DNA from: Candidatus Altimarinota bacterium
Lineage (GTDB): Bacteria; Patescibacteriota; Gracilibacteria; BD1-5; UBA2023
DNA: 64,000 nt
Direction of reading: 5' to 3'
Assembly (NCBI GenBank): GCA_024709505.1
Contig: JANJWP010000014.1
Span: 115,047-179,046, forward strand
A program made the position numbers and the translations under genes. Under the pieces are notes generated by a model, which was not told where the DNA came from, did no database searches, and saw only the letters and a program-made list of their open reading frames with translations. Within the stretch, counting starts at the first letter, position 1. The number at the start of each line of letters is the position of its first letter. Below are positions 8,874 to 17,482 of the stretch, piece after piece.

Positions 8874-8956
8874 TCTCCCGAGAGGGATTTTTTCGGTGTA
8901 AAACCGTTTTTCGCTCGAAAGCGTCCATTCCTCCCCCCATTCCTTTTCTTTTTTTC

Positions 8957-9520
8957 ATGAAGACCGCAATGCAGTCCCGTCCGGGAACCGTTCTCAAAAT
9001 TGGGAACGATCTCATGCTCGTCGTGAAGTTTGAAATCCACCGCGGAGGCCGCGGTGCGACCAATATCAAGATGCGTCTGAAAAACCTCCTCGTAGGCAAT
9101 ACCCAAGATCGGGTGTTCGATTCCGAAGAAAAATTCGAAGACATCACCCTTTCCCGGGTAAAATTCGAGTACCTGTACGAATCGGCAGGTTCCTACGCTT
9201 TCATGAATCAGGAAACCTACGAACAAATCGAACTCACCGAAGACGACATCGGTGACGCGAAGAACTTTCTTACCGAAGGGCTCATGGTTGACGTGCAATC
9301 CTACGAAGGACGTTTCGTGGGAATCATCCTTCCGGCGACCGTCAGACTGGAAATCGTCGAATGCGAACCCGGCGTCAAAGGAAACACCGCCGATGGAAAG
9401 GTTACCAAGGACGCGACGGTCTCAACCGGTTATGTCCTGAAGGTTCCCGGATTCATCGAAAACGGCGAGACCATCGTAGTCAATACCGAAACCGGCGAAT
9501 ACCAGGAGCGCGCCAAATAG
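8957..9520 (+). CDS. efp: elongation factor P, R32 (arginine) type
   Basis: 187 aa, full length. EF-P rescues ribosomes stalled at polyproline. The modification loop reads HRGGRGAT, with Arg at residue 32 where lysine-type EF-Ps carry Lys. The flanking sequence (IKMRLKNLLVG, FEYLYES.GSYAFMNQETYEQ) resembles the arginine subfamily of Pseudomonas and Shewanella, in which EarP adds rhamnose to Arg32. An EarP gene lies 3.5 kb away in this window, so the modification is likely here; this is an inference. The start at 8957 (MKTAMQSRPG) aligns with family starts. It follows tRNA-Thr and ends at a terminator. No UGA codons, as expected for a highly expressed gene. Confidence 0.95.
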   Translation: MKTAMQSRPGTVLKIGNDLMLVVKFEIHRGGRGATNIKMRLKNLLVGNTQDRVFDSEEKFEDITLSRVKFEYLYESAGSYAFMNQETYEQIELTEDDIGDAKNFLTEGLMVDVQSYEGRFVGIILPATVRLEIVECEPGVKGNTADGKVTKDATVSTGYVLKVPGFIENGETIVVNTETGEYQERAK

Positions 9521-9526
9521 TTTTTT

Positions 9527-9558
9527 AAAAAAATCCGTCCCAAAAAGACGGATTTTTT
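9527..9558 (+). terminator. terminator after efp
   Basis: AAATCCGTC-CCAAAAA-GACGGATTT followed by a T-run. Confidence 0.85.
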
Positions 9559-9587
9559 GTGCTTCAAGAGAGAGTCCCTTTGAAATT

Positions 9588-9615
9588 TTGACAATTAATA
9601 AAGAGTCATTAAGAT
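9588..9615 (+). promoter_or_regulatory. sigma-70-type promoter
   Basis: TTGACA (9588-9593), a 16-nt spacer and TAAGAT (9610-9615), about 40 nt upstream of the following small gene. Confidence 0.6.
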
Positions 9616-9652
9616 TCACTCCGAGTCAATTTTGAAAAGAAAGGGGTTCAAG

Positions 9653-9979
9653 ATGGCCGACGGTCCGCTGCGTACAAATCAGGCGGTAAACTTCCGTATT
9701 CCCGGGGAAGCCAAGCTTCTGCATTTCCTCTCCGATTGGTTCGAACTCGAGGTTTCGAAGTTCTTTACCCTCTCGGTGGTAACTCCCGGAACCGGGGAAC
9801 CGAATCTCGTGCAAGTAGTTCCTCGTGGAAAGAGCGCTCCGGAAGATGAAAGCTATTTCCATCTTCTGGAACGCTCGCTCGATACGAGCGGAATGCTGGA
9901 ATTTTGGAAAGAAAACGCCGAATTCCTGCCCCGTATCGGAGTGGTGGCAGAGAAATCGGTGGCGGAACTCGCGAGTTAG
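9653..9979 (+). CDS. small cytoplasmic protein, unknown
   Basis: 108 aa from the ATG at 9653 (MADGPLRTNQAVNFRIPGEAK); an AAGGGG Shine-Dalgarno-like stretch stands just upstream, which favours this start over the TTG at 9632. Alternating strands and helices (LLHFLSDWFELEVSKFFTLSVVTP, FHLLERSLDTSGMLEFWKENAE), no signal peptide. It has its own promoter and terminator, so it is probably a stand-alone, well-expressed gene. No family recognised. Confidence 0.7.
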   Translation: MADGPLRTNQAVNFRIPGEAKLLHFLSDWFELEVSKFFTLSVVTPGTGEPNLVQVVPRGKSAPEDESYFHLLERSLDTSGMLEFWKENAEFLPRIGVVAEKSVAELAS

Positions 9980-9995
9980 GCGGGGGTTCCGGCAC

Positions 9996-10019
9996 AAAAC
10001 GCCCTTCGGGGCGTTTTTT
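9996..10019 (+). terminator. terminator
   Basis: AAAACGCCC-TTCG-GGGCGTTTTTT, a UUCG-tetraloop hairpin with a T-run. Confidence 0.85.
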
Positions 10020-10123
10020 CGTCCGCGGAACGGTCTTCGATTTAGTGAGCGCTAGTCATGTCTTTCAACTGCATATTCTCCCGTTCGCATAACCGTAGTT
10101 CCAACCGTTATTTGAATGTTTTT

Positions 10124-10151
10124 TTGACAAATAAAAGTAGGACGATATCTT
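10124..10151 (+). promoter_or_regulatory. promoter of the pilin-RCC1 gene
   Basis: TTGACA (10124-10129) with a 16-nt spacer to TATCTT (10146-10151), about 45 nt before the ATG. The local sequence is AT-rich. Confidence 0.5.
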
Positions 10152-10195
10152 CCTGTTGAGGATTCTCAACTTCCATTTTCCCTAGCCGTAGGCAT

Positions 10196-13057
10196 ATGTT
10201 ATTCAAGCGATTCAATATTTCTGCCTTTACGCTGGTGGAACTCATTGTTGTAATTGCAATTCTCGCGGTTCTCTCTGTCATGGGTTTCCTCGCCTTTTCT
10301 GGTTATTCTGATTCTGCAAGGGATGTGGCGAACCGTGCCAATGTTCGAAGCGTATATTCGGCCATATCTTCCGAAAGCGCACTTTCCGGAGAATCTCCTA
10401 GGAAATACATCGTTTTTCAAACGTGAGCAACCTTGTCGGGAGCAACTTTTTCTTGAGTCATTTTTGTTCCTGGTTCATATTCCGATCCGACCGCCAATTA
10501 TACCGCTGGGATTCCCGATTGGTCTCTGCTCCGCCTAGATCCATTAAAATTCCGAATCGCAAAATCCGATGCTTTTTCTATCGTTCAAACCGCCTTCGCC
10601 AATTTCGACCCGCTCGTCGGTGCTATTGAGGTTCCGGAAATACTGCCTTCTGGAAAAAGCCGTACTCGAAGCTTCTTCCAAGTTGCGGGAATTTCTTCAG
10701 CCGGAAGGGTGTATGTTGAAGGGAATTTTCCAACGTCGGTATCCGGTTCCATTTCTGGGCTGATTAAAAATCCCACAAATCCCACGGAAGCTTTAATTGA
10801 CAGTATTGTCACGGATGCTCCGATTTATGCCTCCTGCTCCGGTGCGACATGGTCCGGAACGCTTGCGATATATGATGTGCCTGATCTTGGACATGATGCA
10901 TCCGCTTCAATTTTTCATACGGGCTCGATTACGAACGGTACTTTGATTCATCGGGCGACGGCGTCTTGCGACAATGGAAATCTTTCGTATTCTTCCGAAT
11001 CAGTTTCCGGGGATTGTGACAATGGATACGCATGGAATTCTACGCTTTTCTCATGTCAAATGGCCTATGAGGAAATCGACGCGAGTTTTGGTTTTCACGC
11101 TTGCGGTATTCTTTCATCTTGAGTGGTCAAATGCTGGGGATACAACGCCAGCGGTCAACTTGGCAACAACTCTGTGGTTGATAGTGCTTCTCCCGTTAAC
11201 GTTTCTGGGCTAACTTCTGGAATATCAAACATTACGACGGGACATTCCCATACCTGCGCCCTCACCACTTCCGGCGGGGTCAAGTGCTGGGGATACAATG
11301 TAAGCGGCCAACTCGGAAACAATTCCACCACGAATAGCAGCGTTCCCGTAGACGTCGTCGGACTTTCTTCGGGCGTGGAGCGAATAAGCGTCGGATACAA
11401 TAGCGCCTGCGCCCTCACCACTTCCGGCGGGGTCAAGTGCTGGGGATACAACGCTTACGGTGGTCTCGGAAACAATTCCACCACGAATAGCAGCGTTCCC
11501 GTAGACGTCGTCGGACTTTCTTCGGGCGTGGAGCGAATAAGCGTCGGAACCCATGACGCCTGCGCCCTCACCACTTCCGGCGGGGTCAAGTGTTGGGGTT
11601 TTAATCATGTTGGCCAACTCGGAAACAATTCCACCACGAATAGCAGCGTTCCCGTAGACGTCGTCGGACTTTCTTCGGGCGTGGAACAAATTTTCGCAGG
11701 AAACGCCACAACCTGCGCAGTCCTTTCTTCCGGAGTAGTGAAATGCTGGGGATGGAATGCATATGGACAATTCGGTAACGGTACAGTTGGAAATTCTTCT
11801 GTCCCCGTTGTCATTTCGAGTCTTTCGAGGGTTACCCGGATTTCCATTTGAGCCTACAATGTCTGCGCCATCGTTTCTTGATCTCCAAAGTGCTGGGGGT
11901 CGAACGGATTCGGCCAACTCGGAATCGGCATTACTACAAATTCCTCCGTTCCGGTGGACGTCGTCGGACTTTCTTCGGGCGTAGCGCAGGTGGGTGCTTG
12001 AGTGTACGCATCCTGTGCCGTTACTTCCGCTGGAGAAGGAAAATGTTGGGGGTTTAATGGAAATGATCGTCTCGGAAATAATACAAACCATCAAATCGCT
12101 GCCGGAAGCGCCATTCCTGGAAATGTTTCCAGCCTTTCTTCGAGTGTCGAATGACTCAGCATGGGATATTCCAACGCCTGCGCCCTCACCACTTCCGGCG
12201 GGGTCAAGTGCTGGGGATACAACGCTTACGGTGGTCTCGGAAACGGTTCCACCACGAATAGCAGCGTTCCCGTAGACGTCGTCGGACTTTCTTCGGGAAT
12301 AACTAAGATATCCGCGGGCGTGCATAGCGCCTGCGCCCTCACCACTTCCGGCGGGGTCAAGTGCTGGGGATACAACGCTTACGGTAGTCTCGGAAACGGT
12401 TCCACCGCCGACAGCAGCGTTCCCGTAGACGTCGTCGGACTTTCTTCGGGGGTCTCGAGCATAAGTACTGGGTATTATCACGCCTGCGCCCTCACCACTT
12501 CCGGCGGGGTCAAGTGTTGGGGAAGAAATCAACAAGGCCAGCTCGGAAACGGTTCCACCGCCGACAGCAGCGTTCCCGTAGACGTCGTCGGACTTTCTTC
12601 GGGGGTCTCGAGCGTGAGCGTTGGAACTTACCACGCGTGCGCTGTCCTCTCAACCGGGGCCTTGAAGTGCTGGGGATACAACGCTTACGGCGGACTTGGT
12701 GATGGAACGGCCGTTGCTCGTCGCACTTCTCCCGTAGACGTCGTCGGACTTTCTTCGGGGGTCTCGAGCGTGAGCGCCGGATATTACCAATCCTGTGCCG
12801 TTCTTTCGACAGGAGCCGTAAAATGCTGGGGATATAATCTCTACGGCCAGCTCGGAAACGGTTCCACCACGAATAGCAGCATTCCCGTAGACGTCGTCGG
12901 ACTTTCTTCGGGGGTCTCGAGCATAAGTACTGGGTATTATCACGCCTGCGCCCTCACCACTTCCGGCGGGGTCAAGTGTTGGGGATTGAATGCTTACGGC
13001 GGACTAGGAAATGGAATACAAAATATTCATTCGACCCCTAAAGACGTGAATCCGTAG
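10196..13057 (+). CDS. type IV pilin-headed protein with 13 RCC1-type repeats
   Basis: 953 aa, one frame once seven in-frame UGA codons are read as Gly; the track shows only pieces. Residues 1-30 are a prepilin N-terminus: a short leader, [21 protein letters not shown], then a helical spine. A ~280-residue head module follows, shared with the FGE-type pilin at 53.1-55.0 kb. From about residue 310 to the end there are 13 copies of an RCC1/propeller repeat, each with a CWG.N..GQLGN core. It is expected to be processed by prepilin peptidase and displayed on a pilus tip or pseudopilus. Ligand binding is inferred from the propeller fold. Its 3' end overlaps earP by 20 nt. Confidence 0.85.
11120..13040 (+). 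repeat. tandem ~150-160-bp coding repeats (RCC1 units)
   Basis: Thirteen units, several nearly identical at DNA level; stretches such as GTAGACGTCGTCGGACTTTC and the TCACCACTTCCGGCGGGGTC block recur unchanged. Units 5-7 (about 11.7-12.15 kb) are diverged and carry four of the seven in-frame UGA codons. Confidence 0.9.
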
Positions 13058-14057
13058 GGTAATTGCGCTTCTGTTGTCGATCGGAGGGATTTTCTGCTTC
13101 GATTTCCTGAATGATTGATTGGATGAAACTCTTTTTTCATGTGTTCTCAGATATTTTCAGGAAGGCTTTCGTTATGCTTTCCGAGGGGATCGCGAGAATT
13201 TCCGCGCATATCTGTGCATCCAGTTCGGAGAAATTCGGCGAGTTGAACGCGCGGGTCGCAGTCGCGTATTTCCGAAACGATTCCTCGGAATCGAAAAATG
13301 GTCGGACGAACGCAAGGAAATCTTCGATTTTCTCGATGTGGGCGCCGTTTTTCTCCTTGTAGAAATCCCAAAGGAACGGCCTGCCCGAAAGCATCGCCTT
13401 CACGGCGCTGTTTTCCCCCCGAACCACGTTTCCGGAAAATTCCCGCAAAAGCCTTTCGTATTCGTCGAAGCGGACGTATTCGACGTCCTTTCCGAAAACG
13501 CCGAACGGAATGGGGGAGAATCTTTGGATGGCATCAATCTTCCCAAGCGTTTCCGGATAGCAAAAAACGCTTACGAATGATTTTTTGGGCGAATTTCGCA
13601 CGGGTTCCGCTTCCGATTCGGATACGATAATCCCGGCTCATCATTCGACGGGCGAAGGAACCAAATGTACCACTTCGCTCCGTTCCGCCCGATAGCGGGT
13701 CGCGTTCATCGATGACACTCCGGCATCGAACCGCAGGTACGAAATCCGCAGGAGTTTTTCAATATGCCCTTCGGTTTCCGGTGGGATGAAATCAAAAAAC
13801 GAAATCACGGCGGACGAAGGTTGGAAATTCCGGTATTCCCCAAGATTTCGGTATTCCATTTTCGGGTGGGGCATTCCAAGCGTCAACCGATCGAAAACTC
13901 CCCGGTCGTCACAAAAAAACCGCACGCGCCATTCCGGTCGCAAAAACAGGAGCGATTCCCCCAAATCGAGCGCGAATCCGACGTCGCCGAAATTGTCGAT
14001 GGCCCTAACGAGGAAATCGACGGTTCGGGAATGGACGTTCGAAAAGTTTTCGGGCAT
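13038..14057 (-). CDS. earP: EF-P arginine rhamnosyltransferase EarP
   Basis: 339 aa after rejoining ORF pieces 13641-14057 and 13137-13601 across UGA codons (two adjacent ones in PVE-GG-AGIIV). The N-terminus VDFLVRAIDNFGDVGFALDLG matches EarP RVIDNFGDIG, which carries the catalytic aspartates. The C-terminal VVRGENSAVKAMLSGRPFLWDFY matches LVRGEDSFVRA.WAGKPF.WHIY, keeping the catalytic Glu with D-to-N beside it. EarP transfers rhamnose from dTDP-L-rhamnose to Arg32 of EF-P; the efp gene in this window is of that type. The start at 14057 has TATACT about 19 nt upstream. No rml genes are visible here. Assignment strong by motif; no alignment could be run. Confidence 0.85.
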
Positions 14058-14137
14058 TTACTTTTGGGTAAAGGCGAGTATATCTTGAAGGAGTCGCTTT
14101 TCCAAGTTTGGAACGTTCGCCATTCTCTTTTCCTTTC

Positions 14138-15082
14138 ATGACGAAACCGCTTCCTCCTGCCCTTCTCGACCGGTTTTCTTCTTTTTTGTCCGAGCCGGAT
14201 TTCCGTTTGGCGCTTTCGGGATTCTCCGCCGAACGACCGGCTTCTTTTCGGGTGAACGGACTGAAATCCAACGTTTTCGAGGTTGAGTCGGCCTTATCCG
14301 CGAAAGGCATCCGTTTCGAACGGTTCGATCCCATTCCGGGGGCTTACGTCGTTCCAAAAGAGGATGAATACGCGCTGAAGGGGAGTGACGCCTACTATTC
14401 GGGAAAAATCTACGTCCAAGGACTTTCGAGTCTCATCCCCGCACGGTTTCTCGAACTGCGCCAAGGTGCTCGAGTTCTTGACGTGTGCGCGGCTCCAGGC
14501 TCAAAAACGACCCAAATTGCCGACATGCTTTCCGGCGGCGGGGAAATCGTCGCCCTCGAAAAACACCAGATACGCTTCGATAAACTCGCCTACAACTGCC
14601 GGCTTCAGGGGGCGCAGTCCGTCAAGCCCGTAAAAATCGACGCCATCCCCTATCTCGAACGCTTTTCCGGCGACGGGTTCGACGCAATATTGCTCGACGT
14701 TCCATGCTCCGCCGAGGGGAGAATTCGGATTTCCGACGAAAAAACCTTCGGCTTTTGGACGGCGAAAAACATCGAAGAAAAAGCGGAACTCCAAAAAACC
14801 CTGCTCTCCGCCGCTTTTTCCGCCTTACGTCCGGGCGGAACGCTCGTTTATTCAACTTGCACCCTCGCTCCGGAGGAAAACGAGGGCGTCGTGACGGATT
14901 TTTTGGAAGGCCATCCTTCCGCAAGCCTTGAATCGTGCGTTTTCGACGTTTTGGAATCCCGTCCAGGCATCGCGTCTTTCGGGGGGCGGGCGTTCCATCC
15001 GGAGATTTCGAAAACCCTCCGAATCCTTCCTTCGGAGCGTTTCGAAGGGTTTTTCGTCGCCAAGATTCGGAAGGGCAGGTAA
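14138..15082 (+). CDS. RsmB/NOP-family rRNA (cytosine-5) methyltransferase
   Basis: 314 aa. ARVLDVCAAPGSKTTQIADML is motif I (SAM binding), LLDVPCSAEGRI is motif IV with a catalytic Cys, and LVYSTCTLAPEENEGVV is motif VI with the second Cys. The N-terminal ~100 residues form the short RNA-binding region (SFRVNGLK). It is smaller than RsmB or RsmF, lacking the long C-terminal extension, so the exact target cytosine cannot be named. The start at 14138 matches the family. Divergent from earP. Confidence 0.88.
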   Translation: MTKPLPPALLDRFSSFLSEPDFRLALSGFSAERPASFRVNGLKSNVFEVESALSAKGIRFERFDPIPGAYVVPKEDEYALKGSDAYYSGKIYVQGLSSLIPARFLELRQGARVLDVCAAPGSKTTQIADMLSGGGEIVALEKHQIRFDKLAYNCRLQGAQSVKPVKIDAIPYLERFSGDGFDAILLDVPCSAEGRIRISDEKTFGFWTAKNIEEKAELQKTLLSAAFSALRPGGTLVYSTCTLAPEENEGVVTDFLEGHPSASLESCVFDVLESRPGIASFGGRAFHPEISKTLRILPSERFEGFFVAKIRKGR

Positions 15083-15191
15083 ATGCCTTCGTTTTACGGA
15101 AATCCGATTTGCATCCGCTGCCGGTTTCCATATACTGCCCCCGTTTTCTCGTAAACGCACGTTTTTACGTCTCCTTTCTCATTTCGTTGTT

Positions 15192-15422
15192 ATGACGTTC
15201 TCTCCTCCGAAAAAGGCTTCCAAAGTCCAAACCGGCAAACGCCACGGAAAGTGGCAGCTTCTCAAGGCGAAAAAGCTTAAGGATCTCGTTTCCCTCCAAT
15301 ACGACGAACAGGGCAACGCCGTTGGTCTGTCGCACTTCGCCTCCGACGTTACCGGCACCTACAAGGGTCGCAAGGTTTACAACGTGGCCAAGGCTTCCAA
15401 GGTTACCACGGTTCGGGCCTAA
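15192..15422 (+). CDS. rpmF: 50S ribosomal protein L32, cysteine-free form
   Basis: 76 aa. A basic start (PKKASKVQTGKRHGKWQLLKAKK) and the C-terminal LSHFASDVTGTYKGRKVYN line up with L32 'PHRVC..CG.YKGR.V', but the zinc-ribbon cysteines are replaced (FASDVTG). The gene order rpmF-nusB-rnc agrees with an L32 call. A TATACT box lies at 15131-15136 and a strong terminator follows. An alternative is an unnamed small basic ribosomal or nucleoid protein, hence the moderate confidence. Confidence 0.65.
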   Translation: MTFSPPKKASKVQTGKRHGKWQLLKAKKLKDLVSLQYDEQGNAVGLSHFASDVTGTYKGRKVYNVAKASKVTTVRA

Positions 15423-15430
15423 TCCCCGAA

Positions 15431-15458
15431 GGGGCCGGCTCCTGCCGGCCCCTTTTTT
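15431..15458 (+). terminator. terminator after rpmF
   Basis: GGGGCCGGC-TCCT-GCCGGCCCC perfect 9-bp stem followed by TTTTTT. Confidence 0.9.
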
Positions 15459-15512
15459 CGACCGGACAGCCTCGGGCTTTGGTCGTGAAAGTTCTTTTCC
15501 TTTTCCGATTCC

Positions 15513-15986
15513 ATGAAAAAAGCGAGCCGCCACGAAACGCGAGAATGCCTGTTGCAGGCCCTCTACGCGCGAAGCGTCCTAAGGGACCGCTTCGAGTTGG
15601 CCTCCTTTTTGGAATCGTATTTCGACGAACGCTTTTCGCACCTTTCGAACGACGCGTATTTTTCGGAATCGTTTTCCGGAATCGTCGGCCGTGAAGCCGA
15701 ACTTTGCGCCGTAGTTCGGAAATACGCCCCAAAATTCGACATCCCGATGATGCCGGTCGTAAACCTGCTCCCCATATTTATCGCCGCCTACGAGATGCTT
15801 TATCTCGAGTGCGACGCGGTTCCCGAGAAGGTTTCCATCGACGAAGCCATAGAGTTGACGAAAAAGTTTTCCGATGAACAGTCCAAAACGCTCGTCAACG
15901 GCGTTTTGAATTCCCTAAAAAACGACCGGACCTCCCTGAAAACCGAATTGTCGGACGGAAAAAATCCGGCATACGGAATCTTCTAA
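15513..15986 (+). CDS. nusB: transcription antitermination factor NusB
   Basis: 157 aa, normal length. It opens KKASRHETRECLLQALYARSV (RR.ARE.ALQALY pattern). The C-terminal half shows LLPIFIAAYEMLYLE..VPEKVSIDEAIELTKKFSDEQSKTLVNGVL, the standard NusB signature (R.ILR.A.YEL......P..V.INEAVELAK.F....S..FVNGVLD). It takes part in rRNA antitermination with NusE. It precedes rnc by 18 nt, a likely operon. Confidence 0.93.
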   Translation: MKKASRHETRECLLQALYARSVLRDRFELASFLESYFDERFSHLSNDAYFSESFSGIVGREAELCAVVRKYAPKFDIPMMPVVNLLPIFIAAYEMLYLECDAVPEKVSIDEAIELTKKFSDEQSKTLVNGVLNSLKNDRTSLKTELSDGKNPAYGIF

Positions 15987-16004
15987 TCATTCATCCGGCC
16001 CGAC

Positions 16005-16748
16005 ATGGCCAAAAAAGTTTTTCGGTTCGACCGCGTCGAATTCGAAACGAAAATATCTGATTCCCTTAAAGCTCTCCGGATTTCGGCGAAGGCTTCGGAC
16101 TTCATTCCCGCGTTCATCCACCGCTCGGTGTTGAACGAGTATGATTTTCCTGAGTCGAACGAACGTCTCGAATTTTTGGGCGACGCGGTTCTCGAACTCG
16201 TGGCGACGGAGTTTTTATACGCGAAATATCCCGAAAAAACCGAAGGTGAAATGACGGATATCCGTTCGGCGCTCGTGCGTGGCAAAAACCTCGCGAAAGC
16301 TTCCGAACGCCTCGGTTTTGGGGATTTGGTACTTCTTTCGAGGGGCGAAACGCTTGCCGGATGAGACAAGAACCCCTATATATTGGCCAATACGTTCGAA
16401 GCGTTCCTATGAGCCCTCTACCTTGCTTCCGGTTTTGTCGCGGCACGCGATTTCGTCGCGGAACACGTGCTTTCACAGGTGGAAGAAATTCTCGAAGCGG
16501 AATTGCACGTCGATCCAAAATCCCGCCTTCAGGAACTCGCCCAAGCCCGTTTTGGAAACCCGCCGGAATACGAACTCGTTTTGGAATCGGGCGCCGATCA
16601 CGAAAAAATCTACGAAATCGCGGTTAAAGTCGGGGGTAAAATCGTTGGCAAAGGTGTTGGAACTTCCAAGAAAAAAGCCCAAGCCGTCGCGGCGGAAAAC
16701 GCTCTCTCGAAAGAGTCAGAATGGAATTCGGAATTCCCTTTGACTTAA
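16005..16748 (+). CDS. rnc: ribonuclease III
   Basis: 247 aa across two in-frame UGA codons. NERLEFLGDAVLEL is the catalytic RNase III signature. ETLAG-G-DKNPYILANTFEAFL-G-ALYLASG places both UGA glycines on the invariant G.....ILA.AFEA.IGA positions. Residues ~175-240 are the double-stranded RNA-binding domain (PKSRLQELAQARFGNPPEYELV ... GKGVGTSKKKAQAVAAENAL). It processes rRNA and other double-stranded RNA. The standard code would have cut it at residue 119. Confidence 0.96.
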
Positions 16749-16829
16749 GGAGTCGTTTCCATACAATTCTCCCGCTACTTAATCCACTGGGGCGGCTTCC
16801 TCGCCTTTGGAAATTCATTTTTCCCGCAT

Positions 16830-17072
16830 ATGATCGGTAAATTTAAAAAGCGCAAGCGCCTTCGTTGCCACGGCTTTCTCGCCCGCTCCGAATCCAAGGG
16901 CGGACAGAAGGTGTTGAACGCCCGTCGCCGCAAGGGTCGCTGGGTTCTTGCCGTAAGCTACCCGAACCGCTTCAAGGAAACGAAAGGAAAATCCAAACTC
17001 CACATCGTTGCCGGAGGTACTGCGCGCGTTGTCCAATATCCGGGCTCGAGCGAACGTTTCCGCGCCCGCTAG
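16830..17072 (+). CDS. rpmH: 50S ribosomal protein L34, C-terminally extended
   Basis: 80 aa. FKKRKRLRCHGFLARSESKGGQKVLNARRRKGRW is the L34 core (K.KR.HGF..RM....GR.VL..RR.KGR). Usual L34 is ~44 aa; this one has an extra ~36 residues, the last part rich in Arg/Gly/Val. It is immediately followed by rnpA, then yidC, the classic order. Confidence 0.9.
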   Translation: MIGKFKKRKRLRCHGFLARSESKGGQKVLNARRRKGRWVLAVSYPNRFKETKGKSKLHIVAGGTARVVQYPGSSERFRAR

Positions 17073-17089
17073 TTCTTTTTTCAAGGCCC

Positions 17090-17473
17090 ATGATCAGCAA
17101 GGATCGGAGGCTCGTCGAACGCGAAATCCGAAAGGTTTTAAAACATAAAAAACCTTTCTTTTCGTATTCTCTCGTGGCGAACGTTTCCGAAAATCGCGTC
17201 GGTTTTCCAAGATTCGCCGCGATTTTTTCAGGAAAATCGGTAAGATGCGCCGTGAGCCGGAATTTTTTCCGCCGCCGAGCGTATGAATTGGCCCGTCCGT
17301 ACTTGAGGACGGCATCGTCCGCCGACGTGGTCCTCGTTCCGAAAAAGGGGCTTCCGCTCAACCATCGCGACGCATCTACCGTGAGAGCGTTCGAGGCGGA
17401 CGTTTCCCACCTGTACGCAAAAATATTTTCCACCGTCCCGCGGCGGACCAATCCTTCCGAAGCCAAAAGTTAA
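17090..17473 (+). CDS. rnpA: ribonuclease P protein component
   Basis: 127 aa. The ATG at 17090 gives ISKDRRLVEREIRKVLKHKK (family start is L....F..V...G). The middle RFAAIFSGKSVRCAVSRNFFRRRAYELAR contains the RNR-like basic helix ('K.AV.RN..KRR.RE..R'). It binds the RNA subunit to mature tRNA 5' ends. It overlaps no neighbour and lies 17 nt after rpmH. Confidence 0.9.
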   Translation: MISKDRRLVEREIRKVLKHKKPFFSYSLVANVSENRVGFPRFAAIFSGKSVRCAVSRNFFRRRAYELARPYLRTASSADVVLVPKKGLPLNHRDASTVRAFEADVSHLYAKIFSTVPRRTNPSEAKS

Positions 17474-17482
17474 CCCTCTCCC

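Noticed and set aside
11225-12634. 469-aa minus-strand ORF (and 12650-12943)
   Set aside because: Mirror image of the RCC1 repeats; the repetitive DNA keeps one antisense frame open. No signal peptide, start signal or family signature.
11120-13040. Regular ~150-bp repeats considered as a CRISPR-like or satellite array
   Set aside because: Units are fully coding RCC1 repeats in one frame; repeat length and lack of spacers exclude CRISPR.
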